From the NCBI RefSeq assembly GCF_021654795.1, contig NZ_AP025344.1, forward strand, positions 5,394,501-5,458,500: a stretch of DNA of 64,000 nt. Direction: 5' to 3'. The DNA comes from Paenibacillus dendritiformis (GTDB lineage Bacteria > Bacillota > Bacilli > Paenibacillales > Paenibacillaceae). The notes below the pieces were generated by a model. The model was not told the origin of the DNA, ran no database searches, and saw nothing but the letters and a program-made list of their open reading frames with translations. The translations under genes were made by a program, and so were the position numbers. Numbering within the stretch: the stretch's first letter is position 1; every line of letters starts with the position of its first letter. Shown one piece after another: positions 16,694 through 26,095 of the stretch.

Positions 16694-17575
16694 ATGAGAC
16701 GATTGGATAAAATCATCTTTCTTTTTCCTGGGGCCACAGAGGCGGAAAAGGAATGGTGCGGTTATTTCTATGCCTTGCTGGAGCAAATCCCCGCCTTCCG
16801 CACAGAAAGGGCTCTGCGCCCGTCCTGTACGGATTCGGCTCTGCCTGCGATCGAGTTCCGGACGGGAGACTTGAAGCTCCCGATGCTCCTCTTGAACACC
16901 GACGAGAAGATTCAACTTCATTGCCGCCAGCATCCTCTCCTCGTCAGCTCGGCATCCGGGGACATCGGCGGCGCCCCAATGACAGGCGAAGCGGCGAACC
17001 CGCCGCACGACGACGCTCCTCATCAGCAAGCCGCGGCATATATGACGATATCCTGTCTGTTCCGCCAGCTTCAGGGCCGTCTGACAGGAATCGATCATGC
17101 CGGAGTGAATATCCCGGCTTCCGACTTAGACAAATCGGAATGGGATGCGGCCATGGCCAAAATAGGCAGCGTCAGCAATCTGTATCGGTATCCCGGAGAG
17201 GATTGGCCATTCATCATTCCGGCCAGCGATGCCGAATTTAGGACCGACATTACCGATTTTACGGTGAAAAGAACGCCGAAATTCGAATTCGTGTACGATG
17301 TCTATACGAATAAACCGCTACTTCAATTCGCGCTGGAGACGAAAATTTCGCGGCGGGAGATGGAGGAAATATTCCCGGAGCCGGCTGGATTTGCCATTCC
17401 GGGCTTGGAAAACATTTTCCGCTCCGTTATCGTTCAGAGCCCCTGGGACAGCGGCATGGGCATCCGGTTCGATTTGTACTACGAATCGGAAGCCGCCGGA
17501 TTATCCGACTGGGAGAGCGGAGAGTGGCTGATCCGCCAGGGCGGAAGACTCCGAGCTTTAAATTCGATTGACTGA
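16694..17575 (+). CDS. Hypothetical protein upstream of the gerA-type operon
   Basis: 293 residues, no signal peptide or membrane segment, no family recognised. The frame has a ribosome binding site (GGGAGGACC) and codon use like its neighbours. The middle (residues 70-130) has two cysteines and several His/Asp. The second half (FEFVYDVYTNKPLLQFALET, FDLYYESEAAGLSDWESGEW) looks like a beta-rich globular domain. A terminator-like hairpin follows before the germination genes, so cotranscription with them is doubtful. Confidence 0.7.
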   Translation: MRRLDKIIFLFPGATEAEKEWCGYFYALLEQIPAFRTERALRPSCTDSALPAIEFRTGDLKLPMLLLNTDEKIQLHCRQHPLLVSSASGDIGGAPMTGEAANPPHDDAPHQQAAAYMTISCLFRQLQGRLTGIDHAGVNIPASDLDKSEWDAAMAKIGSVSNLYRYPGEDWPFIIPASDAEFRTDITDFTVKRTPKFEFVYDVYTNKPLLQFALETKISRREMEEIFPEPAGFAIPGLENIFRSVIVQSPWDSGMGIRFDLYYESEAAGLSDWESGEWLIRQGGRLRALNSID

Positions 17576-17585
17576 TGCCGGTTAT

Positions 17586-17629
17586 ACGGGCCCTGACTGC
17601 TTCCATGCGAGCGGGGGGTCCGTTTTTTT
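17586..17629 (+). terminator. Terminator-like hairpin
   Basis: ACGGGCCC (17586-17593) can pair with GGGTCCGT (17616-17623) with one G-T pair and a long loop; seven T follow. Confidence 0.5.
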
Positions 17630-17715
17630 ATATGGCCATTTCGGGGCCGAAGAGTAATTCACTCCCTGAATGGACACAATTCTCTTTGTACGATCCGTTA
17701 GGAGGTGAGACGAGG

Positions 17716-19131
17716 ATGAACGATTCCGGCAGCCCGAAAATGGAGCATGTGCGCAAGCAATTTCAGGATTGCATGGATTTCCAGGAACGCTCCTTCCCGA
17801 ATTGTCATATCCATGTCTTCTATTTAGCGGGACTGGCCGGTCACGATGAGCTCGTCCGCGAGGTGATCGCTCCGTTCGACCGCGCTACCGATCAAGAAGC
17901 GTCGGATATGCTCTCCCGGCCGCAATATTCGATAGCCCGTACGTCCAAGGAGTGCGTTGATGGCATTTTGCAAGGAAAAGCGGCCTTGTTCCATCATACC
18001 CTTACGTATTTGATTGATATCGCCCACCCTGTCGGCCGAAGCGTGGAGCAATCGGAGACCGAGACGGTCATCTCCGGGCCGCATGACGGATTCGTGGAGA
18101 ATATGAAAGAGAATATCGCTGTCGTGCGCCAGCGGGTGCGCAGCTCTCACCTCAAAGCAATCCGCCTGGCCGTGGGCGAAATCTCGAAAACGGATATCGT
18201 TCTTATGTATATCGAAGATATTGTCCATCCCGAGCATGTCGAGAAATTGAAGAAGCGGATACAGGAAATGGAGATTGACGCCGTATTTGAGGCTCATATG
18301 CTCGTTCAGATGATCGATGAAAATCCGAACTCCATTTTCCCGCAGTTCATGACGACCGAACGAACCGATTCCGCCGTCTCGAAGCTCGTCGCCGGCCGTA
18401 TCGTCGGCTTCGTCGACGGAAGTCCCACCGCTTTTATCAGTCCGACATCGTTCTTTGAATTTTTCTCGTCTCCCGATGATTATTATCAGCGCTGGCATAT
18501 CGGTTCCGCCTTGCGGCTGCTTCGCCTGGTCGGCTTTATTATCACGATCGGCTTTACGGCCTTCTATGTATCGGTCACGACCTATCATTATGAAATGATC
18601 CCGCATACGATGCTCCTGAACTTGACCGAATCCAGGAGCAAGGTGCCTTTTCCCCCGTTAATCGAAGCGCTGCTGATGGAGACGACCATCGAGCTGCTCC
18701 GGGAAGCAGGCGTCCGGCTTCCGACGAAGATCGGCCAGACCATCGGGATCGTGGGCGGGATCGTCATTGGACAGGCTGCCGTACAGGCCGGGTTCACGAG
18801 CAATATTTTGATTATCGCTGTTGCCACCTCAGCTATTGCATCCTTCGCGATTCCAAGCTATATCATGAGCGCTTCCATCCGGCTCATTCGCTTTGCGTTT
18901 ATCATTTTGGCCGGAATCTGGGGCAACTTCGGCATTATGGTCGGTCTCGGGCTGGTTATCATCCATCTGGCCGGAGTAACGAATCTCGGCACATCGTATC
19001 TTACGCCCGTCGCCCCGATGAACCGGCTCGACTGGCTCGATACGTTCATCCGCGGCCCATTGGCGAAGCTTATCTTCAGGCCCTCTATCGCCCGTACGGT
19101 TAACGATGTGAAGAACAAGATGAAGCGGTGA
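17716..19131 (+). CDS. GerA-family spore germination protein (A subunit)
   Basis: 471-residue inner-membrane component of a germinant receptor. The soluble N-terminal half contains the GerA-type sequences, including QFMTTERTDSAVSKLVAGRI. The C-terminal half has about five to six membrane segments, with PPLIEALLMETTIELLREAG in the segment conserved across GerAA proteins. The start at 17716 follows GGAGGTGAG by 9 bases; the frame is open upstream. It forms an operon with the B and C subunits (4-base gap, then an ATGA overlap). Expression is expected in the forespore under sigma-G. The germinant specificity is unknown. Confidence 0.95.
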   Translation: MNDSGSPKMEHVRKQFQDCMDFQERSFPNCHIHVFYLAGLAGHDELVREVIAPFDRATDQEASDMLSRPQYSIARTSKECVDGILQGKAALFHHTLTYLIDIAHPVGRSVEQSETETVISGPHDGFVENMKENIAVVRQRVRSSHLKAIRLAVGEISKTDIVLMYIEDIVHPEHVEKLKKRIQEMEIDAVFEAHMLVQMIDENPNSIFPQFMTTERTDSAVSKLVAGRIVGFVDGSPTAFISPTSFFEFFSSPDDYYQRWHIGSALRLLRLVGFIITIGFTAFYVSVTTYHYEMIPHTMLLNLTESRSKVPFPPLIEALLMETTIELLREAGVRLPTKIGQTIGIVGGIVIGQAAVQAGFTSNILIIAVATSAIASFAIPSYIMSASIRLIRFAFIILAGIWGNFGIMVGLGLVIIHLAGVTNLGTSYLTPVAPMNRLDWLDTFIRGPLAKLIFRPSIARTVNDVKNKMKR

Positions 19132-19135
19132 TGAA

Positions 19136-20230
19136 ATGCGGGAAAAACTGAATTGGTTCCACATTGCCATCTTAATTTACGCCATCGAGTTGGATGTCCT
19201 GCTGTTCGTCCTGCCGCGCATCTCGGCGGAAAATCTCGGCACGAACGGCTGGATCGGGCTGCTCCTCTTGTCTGGAGCGGCCCTGGTCAACATTTTCATG
19301 ATCTCGCTCGTCTTCCGTCTCGGGAAAGGGGCGTCGGTCTTCGATATTATGGAAGCATCGTTCCCTCGCTCCCTGCTCTATCCGTTCTATCTCGTTCTGG
19401 CCGGCTTCTGGCTGTTCATCGGCAGCCTTGTCGGCAAAAACTATATTTTGATTTACCAGATGATCTCGTTCCCTACGACCGATCCGATGATGCTGTTTCT
19501 GTTGTTCTGCTTCATGCTGTACTTTTTGCTCACCAAAGGGATTTACGGCATTAGCAAGGCGACCACCATGATCTTTTTCCTGACGGCGTGGATGCCGCTT
19601 CTCAATTTCTATTTCTTCGACGAATGGAAGGCGGTCCGGATGACCCCCTATATTTTTCAGGGTGCGGTGGCTTCCGAGGGGGCGCTCCATAACTGGGCCG
19701 AGCTGTTTACGGTCTTTGTCGGCTACGAGCTGTGCCTGCTGCTGTTCCCTTTTGTCGAGAAGGACGGTAAATGGCTGCGGGGCGTCTACCTCGGCCACCT
19801 GTTCGCCACCGCCGTCTACTTGCTCGTCTTGGTTACCGCCTACGGATTCTTCAGCTTGAAGCAGCTGCAGCTGCTCAAATATCCGATTATCAATCTGCTG
19901 GCTTATATCGAGCTGCCCTTTATTACTCGGATCGAAAATATTACGTTTACCATCTTCTTGTTCACGAACCTGGCTTCTGCCGTCATATTTTGTTTTGCGT
20001 CTGTGCAAGCGCTGCGCCGGGTCATTCCTCATGCCCGTCCCAAGCTGCTGGAGTTCATTGTCGTATGTCTCGCTTACGGCACCGCCTTTCTCCCGAATAT
20101 CCTGCGCAAGTCGGAGCTGTGGCTGCGGAATGCTTATTTTATTGAAATCGGCCTCTCCTTCGCAGCGCCTGTCTTTTTGCTTCTGCTGCTGTGGAGGCAG
20201 CGGCACCGGAAAAGGAGGCTGCATTCATGA
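19136..20230 (+). CDS. GerB-family spore germination permease-like protein (B subunit)
   Basis: 364 residues with ten hydrophobic segments, related to amino-acid/polyamine transporters and matching the endospore germination permease family (B subunit). It is thought to bind the germinant in the spore inner membrane. The start lies 4 bases after the A-subunit stop, with AAGATGAAGCGGTGA acting as ribosome binding site. The stop overlaps the C-subunit start (ATGA). Confidence 0.93.
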   Translation: MREKLNWFHIAILIYAIELDVLLFVLPRISAENLGTNGWIGLLLLSGAALVNIFMISLVFRLGKGASVFDIMEASFPRSLLYPFYLVLAGFWLFIGSLVGKNYILIYQMISFPTTDPMMLFLLFCFMLYFLLTKGIYGISKATTMIFFLTAWMPLLNFYFFDEWKAVRMTPYIFQGAVASEGALHNWAELFTVFVGYELCLLLFPFVEKDGKWLRGVYLGHLFATAVYLLVLVTAYGFFSLKQLQLLKYPIINLLAYIELPFITRIENITFTIFLFTNLASAVIFCFASVQALRRVIPHARPKLLEFIVVCLAYGTAFLPNILRKSELWLRNAYFIEIGLSFAAPVFLLLLLWRQRHRKRRLHS

Positions 20231-21333
20231 GACGATTGGCTGTGCTCATCTGCTTGCTGTCGATGTCGCTTACCGCCTGCCGGGATCAAAATATTTTGGA
20301 GCAGATCGGCTTCATCCGTTCAATCGCATTCGATAGCGCGGGGCAATCACCGGAAGGCGAACAACTGCTCGAGGTGACAATCAGCATTCCGAATTCGAAC
20401 CAGCAGGAGAAGCTCACGCTATCCACCGTCGCCAGGACGGCGAAGGAAGCCCGCATGCGGTTCAACCGGCAGAACAACCGCAAGCTGGTCAACGGACAGA
20501 TGCGGAATATTCTGTTCGGGCTGGAGGTCACCCGCAAAGGAACGTGGCGGCATCTGGATACGCTGCTGAGGGATCCGTCGGTCGGCAGTAAAATTCACGT
20601 CATCATCGTCGATGGCAAAGCAAAGGACCTTATCGCGGCGAGTTACCCCCATTATCCTTTAACAGGGGAATATATCGACAAGCTGCTGCATTCGGTCATC
20701 GAAAGCTCCATGATTCCCGAAGTGAGTATGTACAGCTTCATCCGGGATCTGTTCGATGACGGGATCGATCCGGTTGCGCCGGTAATGAAGGCGCATCCCG
20801 AAACGCTCGAAGTGGCGGGCATCGCGTTATTCCGGGGGGAACAGTATGTGGGGCAGATTCCCGCACCGAAGGGTCTCCTTCTGTCCATACTGCGAAGCAG
20901 CTCCCCGAACGGAGAGATGATGTTCCAACTGGAAGGGGAAGGAGGCAAAAAAGAGCATGTGATGCTTGGGTCGATGTCCAACAAGCGGACGGTTAGCGTC
21001 TCTCACCGGAACGGGCGCGATATCGAAGTCCGCGTCGATCTCGAAATCAGCGGATCCATATTGGAATACACCGGGAAATTGTCGTCCAGGCATTATGAGA
21101 ACCAGCGGCGATTGGAGCAGATGATGACCGAGTATATCAAAAAAGAAGCCGAGGACATGATACGATCCGTGCAGGAGAAAAAAGTCGATCCGTTCGGATT
21201 CGGACAATATGTCCGCAACCGGATCGGATACAAAGCGTGGAAAGCACTCGATTGGCATGACGCCTTCCCGGATATCAAAGTAACCGTGAACCCCAAAGTC
21301 CGGATTAAAGAGTCCGGCAAAATGGAAATATAA
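20227..21333 (+). CDS. Ger(x)C-family spore germination lipoprotein (C subunit)
   Basis: 368 residues. The lipobox LSMSLTAC after the signal peptide gives a lipid-anchored Cys near residue 18. Next come GerAC domains 1 to 3, including FIRSIAFDS and the conserved EVPLLTVSIS-like LLEVTISIPN. The C subunit anchors to the inner membrane outer face and is essential for receptor function. The start overlaps the B subunit by 4 bases, so the three genes are translationally coupled. Confidence 0.93.
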   Translation: MRRLAVLICLLSMSLTACRDQNILEQIGFIRSIAFDSAGQSPEGEQLLEVTISIPNSNQQEKLTLSTVARTAKEARMRFNRQNNRKLVNGQMRNILFGLEVTRKGTWRHLDTLLRDPSVGSKIHVIIVDGKAKDLIAASYPHYPLTGEYIDKLLHSVIESSMIPEVSMYSFIRDLFDDGIDPVAPVMKAHPETLEVAGIALFRGEQYVGQIPAPKGLLLSILRSSSPNGEMMFQLEGEGGKKEHVMLGSMSNKRTVSVSHRNGRDIEVRVDLEISGSILEYTGKLSSRHYENQRRLEQMMTEYIKKEAEDMIRSVQEKKVDPFGFGQYVRNRIGYKAWKALDWHDAFPDIKVTVNPKVRIKESGKMEI

Positions 21334-21366
21334 CGGAGCGGGGCGGGGCGAGCCTGTCCGATGCGC

Positions 21367-21403
21367 ACAAAAGCCTCCTGCCCGGGAAAATGGCAGGAGG
21401 CTT
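21367..21403 (-). terminator. Terminator of gpmA (shared with the ger operon)
   Basis: AAGCCTCCTGCC (21371-21382) pairs with GGCAGGAGGCTT (21392-21403); on the minus strand four T follow the stem. It lies between convergent genes. Confidence 0.75.
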
Positions 21404-21413
21404 CATTATGGCA

Positions 21414-22160
21414 TCAACGGTTCGTTCCGTACGGCAGATGGGGGAAGTCCTCCATCGGAATCTCGCCGTCGGGCCCCAGATAGTAACGCCGGAGCGGCGC
21501 GAGAGAGTCATCCAGTTCATAGACAAGCGGCGTCCCGGTCGGGATATTGAGACTGACAATGCCGTCGGACGTCAGTTTGTCCAGGTACCGGACCAACGCC
21601 CGAATCGTATTGCCATGAGCAGACACGATAATCCGCTTGCCGCCCGAGATGGCGGGAGCGAGCGTCTCATTCCAATAGCTGAGCACCCGGGCTTCCGTAT
21701 CGTCCAGATTTTCCGTCAGAGGGAATTCTCCTTCACGGAGATCCTTGTATTGAGGCGCGGACGCTTCATACCGCGGATCGCTCAGGTCCAGCGCAGGCGG
21801 CCTCACATCGACGGAACGGCGCCACAGCTGGACCTGTTCCTCACCGTACCGTTCGGCCGTCTCCGCCTTGTTCAGGCCCTGCAGCGCGCCGTAATGCCGT
21901 TCATTGAGCTTCCACGTCTTATGGACCGGAATCCACATGAGATCCATCTCATGCAGCACGATCCAGAGCGTCCGGATCGCCCGCTTCAGCACCGAAGCAT
22001 GCCCTTCGTCGAAGGTGTAGCCATGCTTTTTCAAAATTTCTCCCGCCAGGCGCGCTTCCTTCAGGCCTTGCTCGGATAAGTCCACATCGGTCCACCCCGT
22101 GAAGCGGTTTTCCAAGTTCCATACGCTCTGGCCATGGCGCAGCAATACGAGTTTGTTCAT
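21414..22160 (-). CDS. gpmA: 2,3-bisphosphoglycerate-dependent phosphoglycerate mutase
   Basis: 248 residues. It interconverts 3- and 2-phosphoglycerate. Phosphohistidine motif LLRHGQSVWN (His8), NRFTGWTDVDLSEQG, LNERHYGALQGLNKAE and the second histidine in VSAHGNTIRAL are all typical of dPGM. The ATG at 22160 follows AGGAGGG; the frame runs open to 22295. Firmicutes usually rely on the cofactor-independent GpmI in the central glycolytic operon, so this is an additional or alternative enzyme. Confidence 0.94.
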   Translation of the reverse strand: MNKLVLLRHGQSVWNLENRFTGWTDVDLSEQGLKEARLAGEILKKHGYTFDEGHASVLKRAIRTLWIVLHEMDLMWIPVHKTWKLNERHYGALQGLNKAETAERYGEEQVQLWRRSVDVRPPALDLSDPRYEASAPQYKDLREGEFPLTENLDDTEARVLSYWNETLAPAISGGKRIIVSAHGNTIRALVRYLDKLTSDGIVSLNIPTGTPLVYELDDSLAPLRRYYLGPDGEIPMEDFPHLPYGTNR

Positions 22161-22476
22161 CTCAATCCCTCCTGCCTTCATCCGGTTCCAGCCGGTATCT
22201 CTGATATATGGATGATTATAGCAAACTTCGGCGGCTATATCGAATACGGCCCTTCCCTGCGTTCCCGCGCCGATTCTCCCGGGCGCGCGGCACAAGATGC
22301 CCCGATGGCACGATGGCCCGGCGGATAAGAAAGTTGAGTATTTTGCGCCTCCCGCTTTATACTACTTTTAGAGCGAAGCTTGGCTTGGCTTGCATCCGTT
22401 CCCGCAGTCGGGAAGGAGAAGATGAAATTTACCTATTACATTGGTGCCGAACGCCATGCTGAAGGAGCGTGTTGAC

Positions 22477-23916
22477 ATGAACTGGTTGGCTGAAGTCGAG
22501 AAGAGAAAAGAAGAGCTGCTGCAAGACCTGCAAGGCCTGCTCCGGATCGAGAGCACGAAGGATAACGCTACGGCCGGGCCGGGACAGCCGATGGGACGAA
22601 ATATCGCCCAGGCGCTGGATTATATGCTCGGGCTGTCGGAGCGGGAGCAATTCCGCACCGGCAACCTCGACGGCTACGTCGGCTATGCCGAGTATGGAAA
22701 TGAAGGGGCGCCGGAATATGTCGGCGTGCTCTGCCATCTGGACGTCGTCCCGGCGACCGGGCAGTGGACCACCCCGCCGTTCGAGCCGGATATCCGCGAC
22801 GGGAAGCTGTTCGCCCGGGGCGCGATCGATGACAAGGGCCCGACGATGGCCGCCTTCTACGGTCTCAAGCTCGTCAAGGACCTGGGCCTCCCGCTTAAGC
22901 GCCGGGTGCGCGTCATCTTCGGGACGGACGAAGAGAGCGGAATGGAATGCATGAAGACTTATACCGAGCGGGAACCAATGCCGGTGTCCGGATTCGCGCC
23001 GGATGCGGATTTCCCGATTACTCATGCGGAGAAGGGACAGATCAATACGAAGTTCTACCTCCGCGGCTTCGGCGGTTCTTCCTCCGGCGATTCTGGAGCG
23101 CCGCAATACGAGCTCGTCCGCTTCGATGGCGGAGGCATCGCCAATATGGTGCCGGAATCGGCCGCCGCCGTCGTCGCAGGCGAACCGGAAGCGCTCGTCT
23201 CCCTCGCCAAGCGGTATGAGGCGTACTGCGCCGATGCGGGACTGGCCGGCGCCGCGGAAGTGAGCGAAGGTCAAGCAACCCTGCGCATGCGGGGCAAATC
23301 GGCGCACGGGATGGAGCCGCATGTCGGCGTCAACGCCGCCTTGAAGCTCATCCGCTTCCTTGCGGGTTACGCCTTCCAGCCGGATGCCGCGCGGTATATC
23401 GGGTTCATTGACAAGCATCTGGTCGATGACCATCTGGGCACCGCCCTCGGCATTGCCTGTGTCGATGACATTACCGGACCGCTTACGGTCAATGCCGGTA
23501 TTTTCCAATACGATGGCGAGTCGGCTCCGTTCTTCCATCTCAATATCCGCTTTCCGGTCTCCTATAGCTCTGCCGATGTGTTGAAGCCGCTGCAGGAGAA
23601 GATTGCGGAGTACGGCATCGAGATGGATCGCGAGATTGATCTGAAGGAGCCGCATCATGTCGATCGGAACCATCCGATGATTCGGACGCTCCAGCAAATC
23701 TACCAGGAAGAGACGCAGTTGGAGCCTGCGCTGCTCACGACCGGCGGCGGCACCTATGCGGCCTTCCTCGATAACGGCGTCGCCTTCGGCGCCCTCTTCC
23801 CGGGACGCGAAGAGACCGCGCATCAGGTCGACGAGCACATCATCATCGACGATCTGCTGAAGGCAACCGCCATCTATGCGCGGGCCATCTATGAGCTGGC
23901 CAATCTGGAAGACTGA
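22477..23916 (+). CDS. pepV: Dipeptidase PepV (M20 family)
   Basis: 479-residue cytoplasmic zinc dipeptidase. Metal and catalytic motifs are visible: CHLDVVPATGQW, ARGAIDDKGPTMAAFY, FGTDEESGMECM and a final AHQVDEH. The long lid insert typical of PepV lies in the middle. I chose the ATG at 22477 because AAGGAGC is upstream; an ATG at 22456 is also in frame. It cleaves dipeptides imported by oligopeptide transport. Divergent from gpmA. Confidence 0.93.
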   Translation: MNWLAEVEKRKEELLQDLQGLLRIESTKDNATAGPGQPMGRNIAQALDYMLGLSEREQFRTGNLDGYVGYAEYGNEGAPEYVGVLCHLDVVPATGQWTTPPFEPDIRDGKLFARGAIDDKGPTMAAFYGLKLVKDLGLPLKRRVRVIFGTDEESGMECMKTYTEREPMPVSGFAPDADFPITHAEKGQINTKFYLRGFGGSSSGDSGAPQYELVRFDGGGIANMVPESAAAVVAGEPEALVSLAKRYEAYCADAGLAGAAEVSEGQATLRMRGKSAHGMEPHVGVNAALKLIRFLAGYAFQPDAARYIGFIDKHLVDDHLGTALGIACVDDITGPLTVNAGIFQYDGESAPFFHLNIRFPVSYSSADVLKPLQEKIAEYGIEMDREIDLKEPHHVDRNHPMIRTLQQIYQEETQLEPALLTTGGGTYAAFLDNGVAFGALFPGREETAHQVDEHIIIDDLLKATAIYARAIYELANLED

Positions 23917-24026
23917 TGGAAGCGGATGGCTCGCTGCTCCGCCCTCTCCCGCCTCTATGGCGTGGCAATGAAATCGGACCCTCCTGGGCATATTAGGGAT
24001 ATAACGATGAGGGAGGGATTGGGAAC

Positions 24027-24398
24027 GTGAGTGATTTGTTGAAAAAAGCGGTCTCCTTGGGCTGGGGTCTGGCCGTGGTCAGCAAAGAGAAAATCGAAGC
24101 CGCCGTCGACGAGCTAGTCCAGAAGGGACAGCTCGCTCCGGAGCAGTCCAAGGCGCTCGTTAACCAACTGGTGGAACGGGGAGAAGAGGAGCAGGCCTCC
24201 TTCAGCGCCTCGCTTCAGGATATGGTGAAGCGCAAGCTGCAGGACTTCGATGTGGCCGCCGGTTCCGACCTGAGCGCGCTGAAGCAGCGGGTCATGATGC
24301 TGGAGCAGCGGGTGGCCGCGCTCGAAGGGGCTGACCCGGAAGACCCCCGGGAAGAAGATGGACAGCCGAATATGGAGACGGACGGCCGTGCGGATTAG
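24027..24398 (+). CDS. Phasin-like coiled-coil protein
   Basis: 123 residues: a hydrophobic first helix (SDLLKKAVSLGWGLAVVSKEKIEAAVDELVQKG), then a regulator-of-PHA/phasin-type region, and a leucine-heptad coiled coil (LKQRVMMLEQRVAALEG). Proteins of this shape sit upstream of UbiB/AarF kinases in Paenibacilli and Bacilli. The reading frame overlaps the kinase gene, so translation is coupled. A role linked to membrane or PHA granules is only inferred. Confidence 0.8.
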   Translation: MSDLLKKAVSLGWGLAVVSKEKIEAAVDELVQKGQLAPEQSKALVNQLVERGEEEQASFSASLQDMVKRKLQDFDVAAGSDLSALKQRVMMLEQRVAALEGADPEDPREEDGQPNMETDGRAD

Positions 24399-26052
24399 GC
24401 ATGCCGGCCGCTGCCGCGATATCGCCATGGCGCTGATGCGCCATGGCTTCGGCTATATTGTGGAGGAAATCGGATTGCGCCGGGTGTTATCCCTGCCCCG
24501 CCGCTGGATTACGCAGGAGACGCTGCAGACGAAGACGCTGGGCGAACGCCTTCGCCTCGTGCTGGAGGAGCTTGGCCCGGCATTCATCAAGCTGGGCCAA
24601 CTGCTCAGCACCCGGGCCGATCTGCTGCCGGGCAGCATTATTCATGAGCTGGAGAAGCTGCAGGACCAAGTGCCGCCCTTCACGGGCGCCGAAGCCGGGC
24701 GCATCATCGAGGACGAGCTGGGCCGGCCGCTTGGGCAGCTTTTTCTGCGCTTCGAGGATATCCCGCTCGCCGCCGCCTCCATCGGCCAGGTGCACAAGGC
24801 CTGGCTGCCGAACGGCGATGCGGTGGCCGTCAAGGTGCAGCGGCCCGGCATTACCTCCATTATCGAGCGGGATTTGGAAATCCTCCGGGGGCTGACCGAA
24901 GCGGCTACGCGCCGTTGGTCCTGGGTGTCCGAGTATCAGATTCCGGAGATGGTTCAGGAATTCGCCAAATCGATGATCGCCGAGCTCGACTATCAGCATG
25001 AAGGGCGCAACACCGACAAGATGGCGCATCTGCTGCGCAGAGACCCGGGCATCCAGATTCCGCGCATCGATTGGGATCGCTCTTCGGCCAAGGTGCTGAC
25101 CATGGAATATGTGGACGGCACGATGCTGAACCATTATACGGAACGGCTTCCAGACGGGCCGGAGCGCAAACGGATCGCCGAACGCCTCGTGCACGCGATG
25201 CTGCATCTGATCTTCATCGACGGCTTCTTCCACGCCGATCCCCATCCCGGCAACATTATGGTGCTCGCCCAGAGCCGAATCGGCCTCATCGACTTCGGCA
25301 TGGTGGGCCAACTGAACGGGGAAATGAAGGAGTATTTAGCGGAGCTGATTATCGCGCTGATGCAGCATCGAACCTCGGGCATGCTCCGTGCGATTGCGCG
25401 GCTCTGCCTCATCTCCGACAGGACGGACATGGATGCGCTTCGCCGCGACCTGGACCGGCTGCGGGACCGGTACTACGATGTGCCGTTCTCCGAGGTGAGC
25501 CTCGGCGAGTCTCTCCATGACTTGTTCGCCGTCGCCGAGAAGCACCGGATCGTGTTCCCTCCCGATCTGATTCTGTTGGCGAAGGCGCTGCTCACCTTGG
25601 AAGGCGTCGTGGAGAGGCTTGATCCGACCCTCTCCATCCTCGATATGGCCGAGCCGTTCGGCGTGAAGCTGCTGAAGGAAAAATACAGCTTCCGCCGCAT
25701 TCAGAAGAAGGTGGTCGGCGGCGCGCTCGATCTGGCGCAAGCGGTGTCCGATCTGCCGATGCAGGCGAGCCGGCTGTCCTCCCTCCTCAGCCGGGGCAAG
25801 ATCAAGGCCGAAATGGAGCTGCGCGATCTGGAGCATGTGCTGCACAAGCTCGATCAGATCAGCAATCGGCTCTCCTTCAGCATTGTGCTGCTTGCCTTCA
25901 GCATCATTATGGTCGGGCTGATCGTCGGCTCCTCGCTCAGCAGGAAGCCGACGCTGCTCTGGGATATTCCCGCGATCGAGATCGGCTTCCTTATCGCGGC
26001 CTTGATGTTCATCTGGCTGCTTCTGTCGATTTTCCGCTCCGGCAGATTCTAG
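24358..26052 (+). CDS. AarF/UbiB (ABC1)-family atypical kinase
   Basis: 564 residues (about 554 if the GTG at 24388 is used, which has GGAG before it). Kinase-like core motifs are present: LGPAFIKLGQLLSTRADLLP (KxGQ motif), AAASIGQVHKA (the alanine-rich loop replacing the glycine loop), AVKVQRPGI, FHADPHPGNIMV and LIDFGMVG. Two transmembrane helices close the C terminus. UbiB members support isoprenoid-quinone or lipid metabolism through ATPase activity. It overlaps the phasin-like gene and forms an operon with it. Confidence 0.93.
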   Translation: MDSRIWRRTAVRIRHAGRCRDIAMALMRHGFGYIVEEIGLRRVLSLPRRWITQETLQTKTLGERLRLVLEELGPAFIKLGQLLSTRADLLPGSIIHELEKLQDQVPPFTGAEAGRIIEDELGRPLGQLFLRFEDIPLAAASIGQVHKAWLPNGDAVAVKVQRPGITSIIERDLEILRGLTEAATRRWSWVSEYQIPEMVQEFAKSMIAELDYQHEGRNTDKMAHLLRRDPGIQIPRIDWDRSSAKVLTMEYVDGTMLNHYTERLPDGPERKRIAERLVHAMLHLIFIDGFFHADPHPGNIMVLAQSRIGLIDFGMVGQLNGEMKEYLAELIIALMQHRTSGMLRAIARLCLISDRTDMDALRRDLDRLRDRYYDVPFSEVSLGESLHDLFAVAEKHRIVFPPDLILLAKALLTLEGVVERLDPTLSILDMAEPFGVKLLKEKYSFRRIQKKVVGGALDLAQAVSDLPMQASRLSSLLSRGKIKAEMELRDLEHVLHKLDQISNRLSFSIVLLAFSIIMVGLIVGSSLSRKPTLLWDIPAIEIGFLIAALMFIWLLLSIFRSGRF

Positions 26053-26060
26053 CAAGACAG

Positions 26061-26094
26061 GGCGGGGAACTGGCCGATGACGCTTCTCCCCGCC
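26061..26094. terminator. Hairpin between convergent genes
   Basis: GGCGGGGA (26061-26068) pairs with TCCCCGCC (26087-26094). It lies between the UbiB gene and the redoxin gene. No clear T tract. Confidence 0.45.
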
Positions 26095-26095
26095 T

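Noticed and set aside
22429..23991. 520-codon open frame on the minus strand
   Set aside because: Exact antisense of pepV, which has all catalytic motifs.
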